From positions 248,001-312,000 of the forward strand of contig NZ_JADIZJ010000001.1 in assembly GCF_016704835.1 (NCBI RefSeq): 64,000 bases of DNA, written 5' to 3'. This document shows positions 26,974 to 34,997 of this stretch, one piece after another. The notes under the pieces are model-generated. The model saw only the letters and a program-made list of their open reading frames with translations, had not been told where the DNA came from and ran no database searches. How positions within the stretch are numbered: position 1 is the first letter of the stretch; the number at the start of each line of letters is the position of its first letter. Source of the DNA: Sphingopyxis sp. Its GTDB lineage: Bacteria; Pseudomonadota; Alphaproteobacteria; Sphingomonadales; Sphingomonadaceae. Both the position numbers and the translations under genes were made by a program.

Positions 26974-27948
26974 TCAGGCGGCGAGGCGCAGGAAGGGGAC
27001 CGGCTGCGTCGAAGTCAGAATGATCGGCATGCCGGATTTCGCCTGGAAAATCTCGCCATCCAAAATGACGTTCGACCGCTCGCCCTCGATACGGATTTCG
27101 TCGCCCTGCTGGAAATGGACGCCGTTGAGCTGGTTCTGCCCCAGCGTGCCGCGCCAAGTGGCCCCGAGCATACGGAACAGCGCGCCCATGCCGCGTTCGA
27201 CTGCAAGCAATTTCATCTGCCCGCTCTGCCCCGCGCTGTCATTGGTGCGGATGCTGAGCAGCAGCTTTTCCAGCGTGGTCACGATCAGCAGCGAGAATTT
27301 GCCCTTGAACTCGCCCTGGCGGATCAGCGACACTGTCATCGCTTCGGGCTTGGGCGGCAAGCGGCCGCCGCCGAGACCGAACATCATCGCGAACAGGCCC
27401 AGAATCGCGGCCAGAAAATGCGAGACGCCATTAGGCAGGCCGAGCGGGTAGATGCGGTTACGGCAATAGAGCATGACATCGGCAAGATAGGCACCGCCCA
27501 GAAACATGCCGAGCACCGGGCGCGCTTCGCCGCCGCTGTCGAGCGAGATCAGCTGGCGCTGGATCACATGATCTTCGAGCCGCCCCGATTCGACCAGTTC
27601 GATCACCCGCTGCAACGCCTTGATCGGATCACCTTCGGCGCCGAGGTCGAGCGCGATCAAATTGGTCTTCCCGTTGGGCAGCACCGCGACCGGCGGCGGC
27701 GAACCGCCGAAATGGCCGACCGAATAGAGCTCGGTCAGCGCGGCCTGGACCGTGCCATCACCGCCATTGATGACGACGACGCGTGGGCTGACCATCGCGA
27801 TGGTGCGGATCGCCTCGCCGATCTGGTCGACGTCCTCGACTTCATAGTGAAAGATGTCGGGGTGCGCCGCGCAATATTCGCGAACCCGCGGCAACAAGGC
27901 ACGGTTGCCGGTCGAACGCGGATTGGAAAGAAGCGCGACGCTGGCCAT
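26974..27948 (-). CDS. Diacylglycerol kinase-like lipid kinase, ceramide kinase candidate
   Basis: The 324-residue protein has the catalytic domain of the DAGK/sphingosine kinase superfamily: VALLSNPRSTGN at the start, VVVINGGDGTVQAALTEL with the nucleotide-binding GGDGT motif, VAVLPNGKTNLIALDLG, and the later beta-sandwich domain ending VILDGEIFQAKSG. Members phosphorylate diacylglycerol or ceramide. Because it sits between a DUF2141 gene and a nucleotidyltransferase, a few kilobases from spt, it resembles the Caulobacter ceramide kinase CpgB, so ceramide is the favoured substrate. It starts at ATG 27948, six bases after the DUF2141 stop codon. Confidence 0.82.
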   Translation of the reverse strand: MASVALLSNPRSTGNRALLPRVREYCAAHPDIFHYEVEDVDQIGEAIRTIAMVSPRVVVINGGDGTVQAALTELYSVGHFGGSPPPVAVLPNGKTNLIALDLGAEGDPIKALQRVIELVESGRLEDHVIQRQLISLDSGGEARPVLGMFLGGAYLADVMLYCRNRIYPLGLPNGVSHFLAAILGLFAMMFGLGGGRLPPKPEAMTVSLIRQGEFKGKFSLLIVTTLEKLLLSIRTNDSAGQSGQMKLLAVERGMGALFRMLGATWRGTLGQNQLNGVHFQQGDEIRIEGERSNVILDGEIFQAKSGMPIILTSTQPVPFLRLAA

Positions 27949-27954
27949 AAGTCC

Positions 27955-28470
27955 CTATTCGACCGGGTCGAACGACAGGCCGTTGACGTAGTTCAGCACC
28001 ACCGGCACGCGCTTGGTGGCGCCGCCGACGGCAAAGCTGACCGTCGCCAATTTGGGCTTCCGCTTGAAGATGAAGTCGGTGACCTTCATGTCAGGATTGC
28101 CCGACAGGCCCGCACCATCGCTCCGGTCCGATTTGCCGTTGCCATTCAGGTCGTGGCGAACCGACACGACATAGCTACCCGGCTGCTTCACCGGTACGCA
28201 AACCGACATCGTGCCGCTGCGCGATACAGGAACATCAACGCGCTCGATCCACCTGCGCTTTTCCAGATAGTTGCTGTTCGCGCTGTAAATCTGCACGCGC
28301 AGCGTTCCGGTGCGCGCCTTGAAACCGCGCACATCGACCTGAACTGCGGTGGCATTGCTGTTGCACAGCGCTGCCGCCGGACCCAATGCCGCACCCTGCG
28401 CCGCGACGGGCGCGATCAGCGCTCCGGCTGCGCCAGCGGCGAGCAGGCCGGCGAGAAAAATTTTCGACAT
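27955..28470 (-). CDS. DUF2141 exported protein, CpgC-like
   Basis: The 171-residue product has a signal peptide (IFLAGLLAAGAAGALIAPVAAQ) and a DUF2141 beta domain: VQVDVRGFKARTGTLRVQIYS, SGTMSVCVPVKQPGSYVVSVRHDLNG (quoted in part as VPVKQPGSYVVSV) and GNGKSDRSDGAGLSGNP. DUF2141 proteins are small exported beta-rich proteins of unknown activity. It is first gene of an operon with the lipid kinase and the nucleotidyltransferase. In Caulobacter, as I recall, a DUF2141 gene in the same setting is needed for anionic ceramide lipids. The ATG at 28470 gives a clean signal peptide. Confidence 0.75.
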   Translation of the reverse strand: MSKIFLAGLLAAGAAGALIAPVAAQGAALGPAAALCNSNATAVQVDVRGFKARTGTLRVQIYSANSNYLEKRRWIERVDVPVSRSGTMSVCVPVKQPGSYVVSVRHDLNGNGKSDRSDGAGLSGNPDMKVTDFIFKRKPKLATVSFAVGGATKRVPVVLNYVNGLSFDPVE

Positions 28471-28604
28471 GACCTCAATACCTCCAGAGGTTATAGCCAC
28501 GCCAGCGAACGCAAATTAAAGACGCTGGCACGGGTCCCTGTCGCCCTTGCATCGGCATATCGGAACCATTTGCGGCCAAATCATGGTGATGGGGCGACGA
28601 AAGA

Positions 28605-29824
28605 TTGAATAAGCTGCCTGCCATCGACCGCTACATCGCGCGGCTCATCTTTTTCCCATGCTGGGTACGCTGGTCTTGTCGGCGATGCTGCTCGTGCTCG
28701 AAAAGATGCTGCGTCTGTTCGATTTCGTCGCGACCGAGGGTGGGCCGGTCAGCGTTGTGTGGCGGATGCTGGCGAACCTCATCCCCGAATATCTCTCGCT
28801 GGGGATCCCGATCGGACTCATGCTGGGGATTCTTCTGGCTTTCCGGAAACTTGCAACAACAAGCGAGCTCGACGTATTGAAAGGCGTGGGAATGAGCTTC
28901 GGACGCCTGATGCGCGTGCCTTTTGCCTTTGCAATCGCGCTTGCGGCGCTCAACCTGGCGATCGTTGGCTTCATTCAACCGGTCGCCCGCTACGCCTATG
29001 AAGGGCTCCAGTTCGAACTGCGCTCGGGCGCGCTCGGGGCGTCGATCAAGGTCGGCGAGTTCACCAAGCTGGGGGACCGGATGACGCTACGGATCGAGGA
29101 AAGTTATGACGACGGAAAGTCGCTGCGGGGCATTTTCGTGCGCGGCGACAACAAGGACGGGCAGCGGGTGTCGGCGACCGCAGCGCGCGGCCAGTTCCTT
29201 GCCACCGATGATCCGAACACGATCATCCTGCGTTTGACGCAGGGGGTGTTGATCCACGAATCGCCGAAATTTTCAGTGCCGCGCGTGCTGACCTTCGACA
29301 ATCACGACCTGCCGATCCCGCTGCCCAAGATCGAGGCGTTCCGCCTGCGCGGCGGGGCCGACCGCGAAATGACCATCCCTGAGCTGTTCGTTGCGGGCAA
29401 GGATCAGCGTCAGTCCGAGCAGACACGGCTCGAATCGCGCGCCAATTTTCACTTCCGCATCGTCGAAGTGATGTCGATGTTCCTGATCCCGCTGATCGCA
29501 ATAGCGCTGGCGATCCCGCCCAAACGGTCAACCTCTTCGCTCGGCGTGTTCCTGTCGATCGTGCTGCTGGTGACCCAGCACAAGATCAATCAATATGCCG
29601 AGGATATGGGTGCTCGCGGGGTGATGGACCCGCTGATTGCGCTGTGGTTGCCGTTCCTGCTGTTCGCGGCGCTGGCGATCTGGATGTATTATGTTGTCGC
29701 GCATGTCCCGGGCGGCCAGCCGATCGGCGCGTTGGAGCGGGTCGCGGCGAAGGCAGCGCAAAAGATTCGCGGCCTGCTCATGCTGTTCCAGCGCAAGCCA
29801 CGGGTCGTGGAAAGCCTGGCCTGA
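28605..29824 (+). CDS. lptF: LPS export ABC transporter permease LptF, apparent frameshift at codon 18
   Basis: From the ATG at 28658 a 388-residue LptF-like permease reads on to 29824, with LVLSAMLLVLEKMLRLFDFV, SELDVLKGVGMSFGRLMRVP and four C-terminal membrane segments around the periplasmic jellyroll. However, the conserved N-terminal start NKLPAIDRYIARLIFFP is encoded from a TTG at 28605 in a different frame. One extra T or C in the TTTTTCCC run near 28650 would join the two and restore LIFFPMLGTLVL. LptF and LptG form the membrane part of the LptB2FG exporter. Functional if translated from 28658, but with a shortened first membrane helix. Confidence 0.85.
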
Positions 29825-29825
29825 T

Positions 29826-30923
29826 ATGCACCAGCTCCACTTTTTTCCGTCGCGCACGATGGCGCTCTACGTCGGCCGGCTGTTCCTGATCCGCTCCTTT
29901 TCGATCCTGTTTGCGCTGGTGCTGATCCTGCAAACGCTCGACCTGCTTGGCGAGAGCGGCAAGATTCTGGCCGTTGCGGGCAACAGCGATTCGGACGTCT
30001 GGCGTTATGTCGGGATGCGGCTGCCGCAAATTATCGAGACGTTTCTGCCCTTTTCGGTGCTGCTCGGCACGATCCTGACGCTGATCACGCTTAACCAGAA
30101 CAGCGAGGTCGTCGCGATGAAGGCGTCAGGGATGTCCGCGCATCAGGTGCTCGCGCCCTTGTTCCTCGCCGCACTGCTCGTTGCTGCGATCAGCTTTGCC
30201 TTCAACGAACGCATCGTCACCCGTTCGACCGCCGCGCTCGGCGCCTGGCAAAAGGTCGAATATGCCCAGATTCCCAGGGACAATGGGGTACGAAGCAATA
30301 TCTGGGTTCGCGACGGCGACAATCTGATCAACGCGACGACGGTCGAAACCGGCGGGCCGGCGATCATCTTGCGCGGCGTCACCATCTATGAACGCACCGG
30401 CGGGGTGCTATCGTCGATGCTGAAAGCCGACAGCGCGCGCTCGGTCGCGGGCGGGTGGGAATTGTCGGGCGCGACGCGCTTCCTGCGCCGCTCAGGCACA
30501 GTCGAACCGCTCGGCACGATCATCGCGGCGAAGAATGTGCGCCCTGACCAGTTCACGCTGGCGCAGGTCGATGGCGACGAACTGCCCTTCTTGCAGCTCC
30601 GAGCGGCGATTGCCGATCTTGAGGCGGCGGGGCGGCCGGTCAACGCACTGAAAGGCGTGCTCTGGCACAAGATCTCGGGGCCGTTATCGGCGATCCTGAT
30701 GCCCCTGCTCGGCGCTGTCGCCGCGTTCGGCCTTGCGCGTTCGGGCAAGCTGTTCATCCGCGCGATCTTTGGCATGGCGCTCGGCTTCGCCTATTTCGTC
30801 GCCGACAATTTCGCGCTCGCGATGGGCGACTTGGGCGCCTACTCGCCCTTCCTCGCCGCGTGGGGGCCGTTCATCCTGTTTGCGCTGATCGGTGAGATGA
30901 TTTTGATCAGGACCGAGGAATAA
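29826..30923 (+). CDS. lptG: LPS export ABC transporter permease LptG
   Basis: The 365-residue protein begins ALYVGRLFLIRSFSILFAL, has VGMRLPQIIETFLPFSVLLGTIL and MKASGMSAHQVLAPLFLAAL for the coupling-helix region, a periplasmic jellyroll domain, and C-terminal membrane segments starting HKISGPLSAILMPLLGAV. This is LptG, partner of LptF in the LptB2FG transporter that extracts lipopolysaccharide from the inner membrane. It starts one base after the lptF stop codon, so the two are one transcriptional unit. In a lineage known for sphingolipids in place of LPS, the natural cargo is an open question. Confidence 0.9.
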   Translation: MHQLHFFPSRTMALYVGRLFLIRSFSILFALVLILQTLDLLGESGKILAVAGNSDSDVWRYVGMRLPQIIETFLPFSVLLGTILTLITLNQNSEVVAMKASGMSAHQVLAPLFLAALLVAAISFAFNERIVTRSTAALGAWQKVEYAQIPRDNGVRSNIWVRDGDNLINATTVETGGPAIILRGVTIYERTGGVLSSMLKADSARSVAGGWELSGATRFLRRSGTVEPLGTIIAAKNVRPDQFTLAQVDGDELPFLQLRAAIADLEAAGRPVNALKGVLWHKISGPLSAILMPLLGAVAAFGLARSGKLFIRAIFGMALGFAYFVADNFALAMGDLGAYSPFLAAWGPFILFALIGEMILIRTEE

Positions 30924-30957
30924 TCCGGTTTCGACCGAAAGGCGGACCCTCCACTGT

Positions 30958-31047
30958 CGTCATCCCGGACTTGATCCGGGATCCATCCGCCCTCTCAGCC
31001 AAAGAAGTGCAAGGGGACTTGGACCCCGGATCAAGTCCGGGGTGACG
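30958..31047. repeat. Dispersed inverted repeat, family B, CGTCATCCCGGACTTGATCC type
   Basis: The left arm CGTCATCCCGGACTTGATCC and the right arm GGATCAAGTCCGGGGTGACG are near-perfect inverted copies separated by about 50 bp. It lies between the lptG stop codon and the convergent desaturase gene and may terminate both. Confidence 0.88.
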
Positions 31048-31106
31048 AAAACATGAGGGCCGCTTGACCAAACCCCCAAGGCCGGCATTCGGCAATCGCC
31101 CGATGC

Positions 31107-32213
31107 TTAAGCCGCCTTGCCCCGCGCCGACCCCGCAACCAGATTCATCACAAGCTCCGGCAGGCTGCCGTAATTCGCGCCATGATATTGCGAATCGGTC
31201 GGCAGCGCGTCCTTCAGGCGGCGGTGCGCCTCGGGCAGCGCATGATAGGGGACGCCCGGCAGCAGATGATGCAGCGCATGATAGCGCAGCCCGACCGGTG
31301 CCCACAGCTCGGGGAGCAGGCCCGGTGGAGGCACATTGACGCTGTCGAGGAACTGGCCCGTCACGGTCAGCACCGCGCCGTCGTTTTCCCACAGATGCGC
31401 CACCAAGGTGCGGATCTGATTGAGCACCAGTGTCGCCGCAGCGATCGCGCCGAAGATCATCAGCGCGCGCAGCGGAATCCAGCCGAACACGCCAGCGGCG
31501 ATCAGCAGGCTCGACCACGCCCACGCGCCGCCTTCCTGCCACGCCCACATGCGGCGGAACGCGCCGTCGGGCGCTTTGCGGCGGAACAGCGGGTTGATGA
31601 TCATCCCCGAATAGCGTTCGACGACAATCCGGCGCAGCGGGGGGATCAGGAACGACAGCGGGGTGAGGACCGCGTATCGGAACAGCAACGCGAGCGGGGC
31701 AAAGGCTGCGGCGACGACGAACAGCGGCACCGTCCACGGCTTCATCAGCGCGAGCGGCAGATATTCGGGATCGTCGACCGTGCCATATTTGGTGCGGTTG
31801 TGGTGCAGGCTGTGGATGCCCTCATACATGTATGACGGGATCAGCAGCGGCACACCGACGAGCAGGTTCCAGCCGAAGCGAAAACCCGGCAGCGCATTCT
31901 TGCGGATATGGGTGAGCTCGTGGATGAAGCTGCCGGCACGGTAAAGCGCAAGAATCGCAACGAAAGCGGCGGCGATCGCCCACCCAGCCGTCGGCGCAAA
32001 AATCGCGCCCGCGACGCCGGCATAGCCGATCAATGCCGACGCCATAAAATCGGTCCAATAGATGCCCGGGCTGGGCGTGACGAGGTCGCGCGTCAGCTCC
32101 GACGCCGCGCGGATCATCGCCATATCGTCGGCGATCGCCGACTTGGGCGTTTTAACGGTCGACGGAGCGAAGGGAGTCGCGACCCGGTCGGCCAAGTGAT
32201 TGATCGTCGTCAT
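31107..32213 (-). CDS. Membrane fatty acid desaturase family protein
   Basis: The 368-residue protein has several membrane helices and the three histidine clusters of the integral-membrane desaturase/hydroxylase family: HELTHIRKN, HSLHHN and HALHHLL. These bind two irons and catalyse oxygen-dependent dehydrogenation or hydroxylation of an acyl or sphingoid chain. The substrate is not certain. Its location between lptG and the ceramide synthase-like gene makes a sphingoid or N-acyl chain an attractive possibility, but that is inference from position only. The ATG at 32213 is used; the three-residue extension upstream is not conserved. Confidence 0.85.
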   Translation of the reverse strand: MTTINHLADRVATPFAPSTVKTPKSAIADDMAMIRAASELTRDLVTPSPGIYWTDFMASALIGYAGVAGAIFAPTAGWAIAAAFVAILALYRAGSFIHELTHIRKNALPGFRFGWNLLVGVPLLIPSYMYEGIHSLHHNRTKYGTVDDPEYLPLALMKPWTVPLFVVAAAFAPLALLFRYAVLTPLSFLIPPLRRIVVERYSGMIINPLFRRKAPDGAFRRMWAWQEGGAWAWSSLLIAAGVFGWIPLRALMIFGAIAAATLVLNQIRTLVAHLWENDGAVLTVTGQFLDSVNVPPPGLLPELWAPVGLRYHALHHLLPGVPYHALPEAHRRLKDALPTDSQYHGANYGSLPELVMNLVAGSARGKAA

Positions 32214-32332
32214 AACCTGCACTCTTCACCATGATTTCGTGGCAGCAAAATGGCCAAATGCGGGTCGCCAGCGCTGCCACTATGCCCTAATGCGGCCTCA
32301 CCGATATAGGGTTGGCATCGCAGGAAACCAGT

Positions 32333-33499
32333 ATGAGCGGACATTCGGACGGCCCAATCACCATCCACCCGGTCAAGAACAAGGGCGACAAACGCGAGTT
32401 CGTCGAGCTCGCCTTTCGTCTCAACCGCGGCGACCCGGCGTGGGTGCCGTCGCTCAAGGGCGAGGTCCATAACCTGCTCACCCCGGGCAAGAATCCGTGG
32501 TTCGAGCATGGCAAGGCGCAGCTATTCCTCGCGCGCCGCAAGGGTCGCACCGTCGGGCGAATTTCAGCGCATATCGACGAACTCGCGCTCGCCCAGACCG
32601 TCGAACAGGGCATGGGGCCGGGCACCGGCAATTGGGGCCTGCTTGAAGCCGAAAACGAAGAAACGACGCGCGCGCTGCTCGTCGCCGCCGAGGACTGGCT
32701 GCGCCGTCAGGGCATGCATCGCTCGCTCGGCCCGCTGTCGATTTCGGTGTGGGACGAGCCCGGACTGCTCATCGAAGGCTTCGACAACCGCCCGACGGTG
32801 ATGATGGGGCACAACAGCCCGCTCTATCGCGGATGGGTCGAGGGCACCGGCTATCGCCCGATCAAACAGCTGATCAACTACGACGTGTACGTCAAAGAAG
32901 GCTTTTCGCCGCTGGTGAACCGCATCGTCGCGGCTGGTGAAAAGAACGCGCGCATCCGGGTGCGCAAGGTCGACAAGAAGAATTTCGACGCCGAAGCGGC
33001 ACTGATCATGGGGCTGCTCAACGACGCCTGGTCCGACAATTGGGGTTTTGTGCCGCTGACCGACAGCGAAATCGCTTTTGTCGGCAAGAAGTTGAAGACG
33101 ATCGTGTTCGAGGATCTGGTCCGTGTGGCCGAACTTGACGGCGAGGCGGCGGCGTTCATCATAGTGCTGCCCAACATCAACGAATTGCTGATCGACATGG
33201 ACGGCTCGCTGCTCCCCTTCAACTGGGCGCGATTGCTGTGGTGGCTGCGCAAGCCGAAAAGTCGCACGCTGCGCGTGCCGCTGATGGGGGTCGCCAAAAA
33301 GCTGCAGAACAGCCGCATGGCGAGCACCCTCGCCTTTATGATGATCGAACTCATCCGCCGCGACGCCGTGCGTGATTATGGGACCGAGCGCGGCGACATA
33401 GGCTGGGTGCTCGACGATAATCAGGGAATGAAGGCGGTTGCCGAGGCGATCGACGCCAAGGTCAACCGGGTTTACCAGATCTACGACAAAATGCTCTGA
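32333..33499 (+). CDS. GNAT-like acyltransferase, bacterial ceramide synthase candidate
   Basis: The 388-residue protein is of the type often annotated N-acetyltransferase or dATP pyrophosphohydrolase. Visible segments are VELAFRLNRGDPAWVPSLKG, LFLARRKGRTVGRISAHID (a GNAT-like beta hairpin), GPLSISVWDEPGLLIEGFD and MASTLAFMMIELIRR. As I recall, a member of this family from Caulobacter (bCerS) N-acylates the sphingoid base to ceramide. Its presence 9 kb from acp-spt supports the same role. The ATG at 32333 has AGGAAACC upstream. No Nudix motif is present, so the pyrophosphohydrolase label is not supported. Confidence 0.72.
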   Translation: MSGHSDGPITIHPVKNKGDKREFVELAFRLNRGDPAWVPSLKGEVHNLLTPGKNPWFEHGKAQLFLARRKGRTVGRISAHIDELALAQTVEQGMGPGTGNWGLLEAENEETTRALLVAAEDWLRRQGMHRSLGPLSISVWDEPGLLIEGFDNRPTVMMGHNSPLYRGWVEGTGYRPIKQLINYDVYVKEGFSPLVNRIVAAGEKNARIRVRKVDKKNFDAEAALIMGLLNDAWSDNWGFVPLTDSEIAFVGKKLKTIVFEDLVRVAELDGEAAAFIIVLPNINELLIDMDGSLLPFNWARLLWWLRKPKSRTLRVPLMGVAKKLQNSRMASTLAFMMIELIRRDAVRDYGTERGDIGWVLDDNQGMKAVAEAIDAKVNRVYQIYDKML

Positions 33500-33563
33500 A
33501 CCCTGGGACAGGTTTGCGACAAAATTGGGCCAACGTGCGTTTGGGCCGCGGAAAGGCATTGTC

Positions 33564-34994
33564 ATGGCAGTCCAATATCTTGCGGCCAGTCGCTTCGGCC
33601 TCGGTCGCCGGTTTGACGATCCAGCGATCAGCGATCCCAAAGCGTGGCTGACGCGCCAGCTCGGCGATTATGATCCTGCGCCCGCCGCAACCGCGGGGCT
33701 CGCCGGGCGCACAGCGATCGCGACCGCCTATGTCGAATATCGCGAGGATCGGCAGGCGATGCGCCGCGAGTCAGCCGACACGCCGATGAGCGAAGAAGAA
33801 AAGGGCATGGGCCCAGAACTGCGACGCCTGTCGCGGTCGACGATCCGGCGCCATTATGTCGACGCGGCGGCGGCGCGGCTGGCGGCAGCGGTCGCGACGC
33901 CGACGCCCTTTCCCGAACGGCTCGTCCATTTCTGGGCCAATCATTTTGCGGTGTCGGCCGACAAGCAGACGGTGATCGGTTTTGTCGGCAATTATGAAAA
34001 TGAAGCGATCCGGCCGAACATCATGGGCAAATTTGCCGACCTCCTGATCGCCGCGGTGCGCCATCCCGCAATGCTGCTGTACCTCGATCAGGCGCAAAGC
34101 TTTGGCCCCGACAGCCCTGTCGCCACCCGGGTGCGCGACCGCGGCAGGCGGCAAGCCCCGGGACTTAACGAAAATCTGGCGCGCGAGATATTGGAGCTGC
34201 ACACTCTTGGGGTGCGGACGGGTTACACACAGGCCGATGTGACCGCTTTTGCCAAGGCGCTCACCGGCCTCACCGTCGCCGGACTTGGTCGCGGCGTAGG
34301 GCAACGGCTGATGCCGGCCGATGCCGCGCCGGGCGCCACAGTGTTTATCGCACCGCTGCACGAACCCGGCGCGCAAACCGTTGTGGGTCGGCGTTATGAC
34401 GCCGCCGGCGCCGCTCAGGGCGAGTCGATTCTGCGTGACCTTGCGGTTCATCCGGCCACCGCGCGGCACGTCGCGACCAAGCTGGCGCGCCACTTCACCG
34501 GCAACGAACCGCCGAAATCGCTGGTCGATCGGCTCGCCGCTGATTTCCTCAACAGCGGCGGCGATCTGGCGTCGCTGTATCGCCTTCTGATTACCTCATC
34601 CGAACCGTGGGTCGCCGCGCCAACGATGTTCAAATCGCCGTGGGACTGGACGGTGTCGATGCTGCGCGCGCTGAAAATCCCGGCGCTCGGCGAAAAGCAG
34701 AATGTCGCCGCGATGTTCACCCAGCTTGGGCAGCCAATCTGGCGCCCCGGGTCGCCCGCGGGCTATGACGACAAGGTCGCGACCTGGGCCGGGTCGGCCG
34801 CGCTGATGCAGCGCGTCGAACTCGCCAGCCGCATCGCCGGGCGGATCGGCGACCGCGCCGATCCCCGCCAGCTCGCGCCGCTCGTCCTTGCCGACGCACT
34901 TACCCCCGAAACCGGCCGGGCGATCGCGCGCGCCGACAGCCCGGGCCAGGGCATTGCGATGCTGTTCGCCAGCCCGGCCTTTTTGCGGAGATAG
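33564..34994 (+). CDS. DUF1800 family protein
   Basis: The 476-residue protein belongs to DUF1800: ASRFGLGRRFDDP at the start, RLVHFWANHFAVSADK, GLNENLAREILELHTLGVRTGYTQADV (quoted in part as LAREILELHTLGV), VHPATARHVATKLARHF and the C-terminal region SSEPWV and SPWDWTVSMLRAL. The family is widespread next to DUF1501 genes and has no known function. No signal peptide is obvious here. It is followed after three bases by the DUF1501 gene, so the two are co-expressed. The ATG at 33564 is preferred, since the family motif starts soon after. Confidence 0.9.
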   Translation: MAVQYLAASRFGLGRRFDDPAISDPKAWLTRQLGDYDPAPAATAGLAGRTAIATAYVEYREDRQAMRRESADTPMSEEEKGMGPELRRLSRSTIRRHYVDAAAARLAAAVATPTPFPERLVHFWANHFAVSADKQTVIGFVGNYENEAIRPNIMGKFADLLIAAVRHPAMLLYLDQAQSFGPDSPVATRVRDRGRRQAPGLNENLAREILELHTLGVRTGYTQADVTAFAKALTGLTVAGLGRGVGQRLMPADAAPGATVFIAPLHEPGAQTVVGRRYDAAGAAQGESILRDLAVHPATARHVATKLARHFTGNEPPKSLVDRLAADFLNSGGDLASLYRLLITSSEPWVAAPTMFKSPWDWTVSMLRALKIPALGEKQNVAAMFTQLGQPIWRPGSPAGYDDKVATWAGSAALMQRVELASRIAGRIGDRADPRQLAPLVLADALTPETGRAIARADSPGQGIAMLFASPAFLRR

Positions 34995-34997
34995 ACG

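Noticed and set aside
28562..28585. A second EcfG promoter before lptF (GGAAC at 28562)
   Set aside because: No GTT follows at the required 16-17 base spacing.
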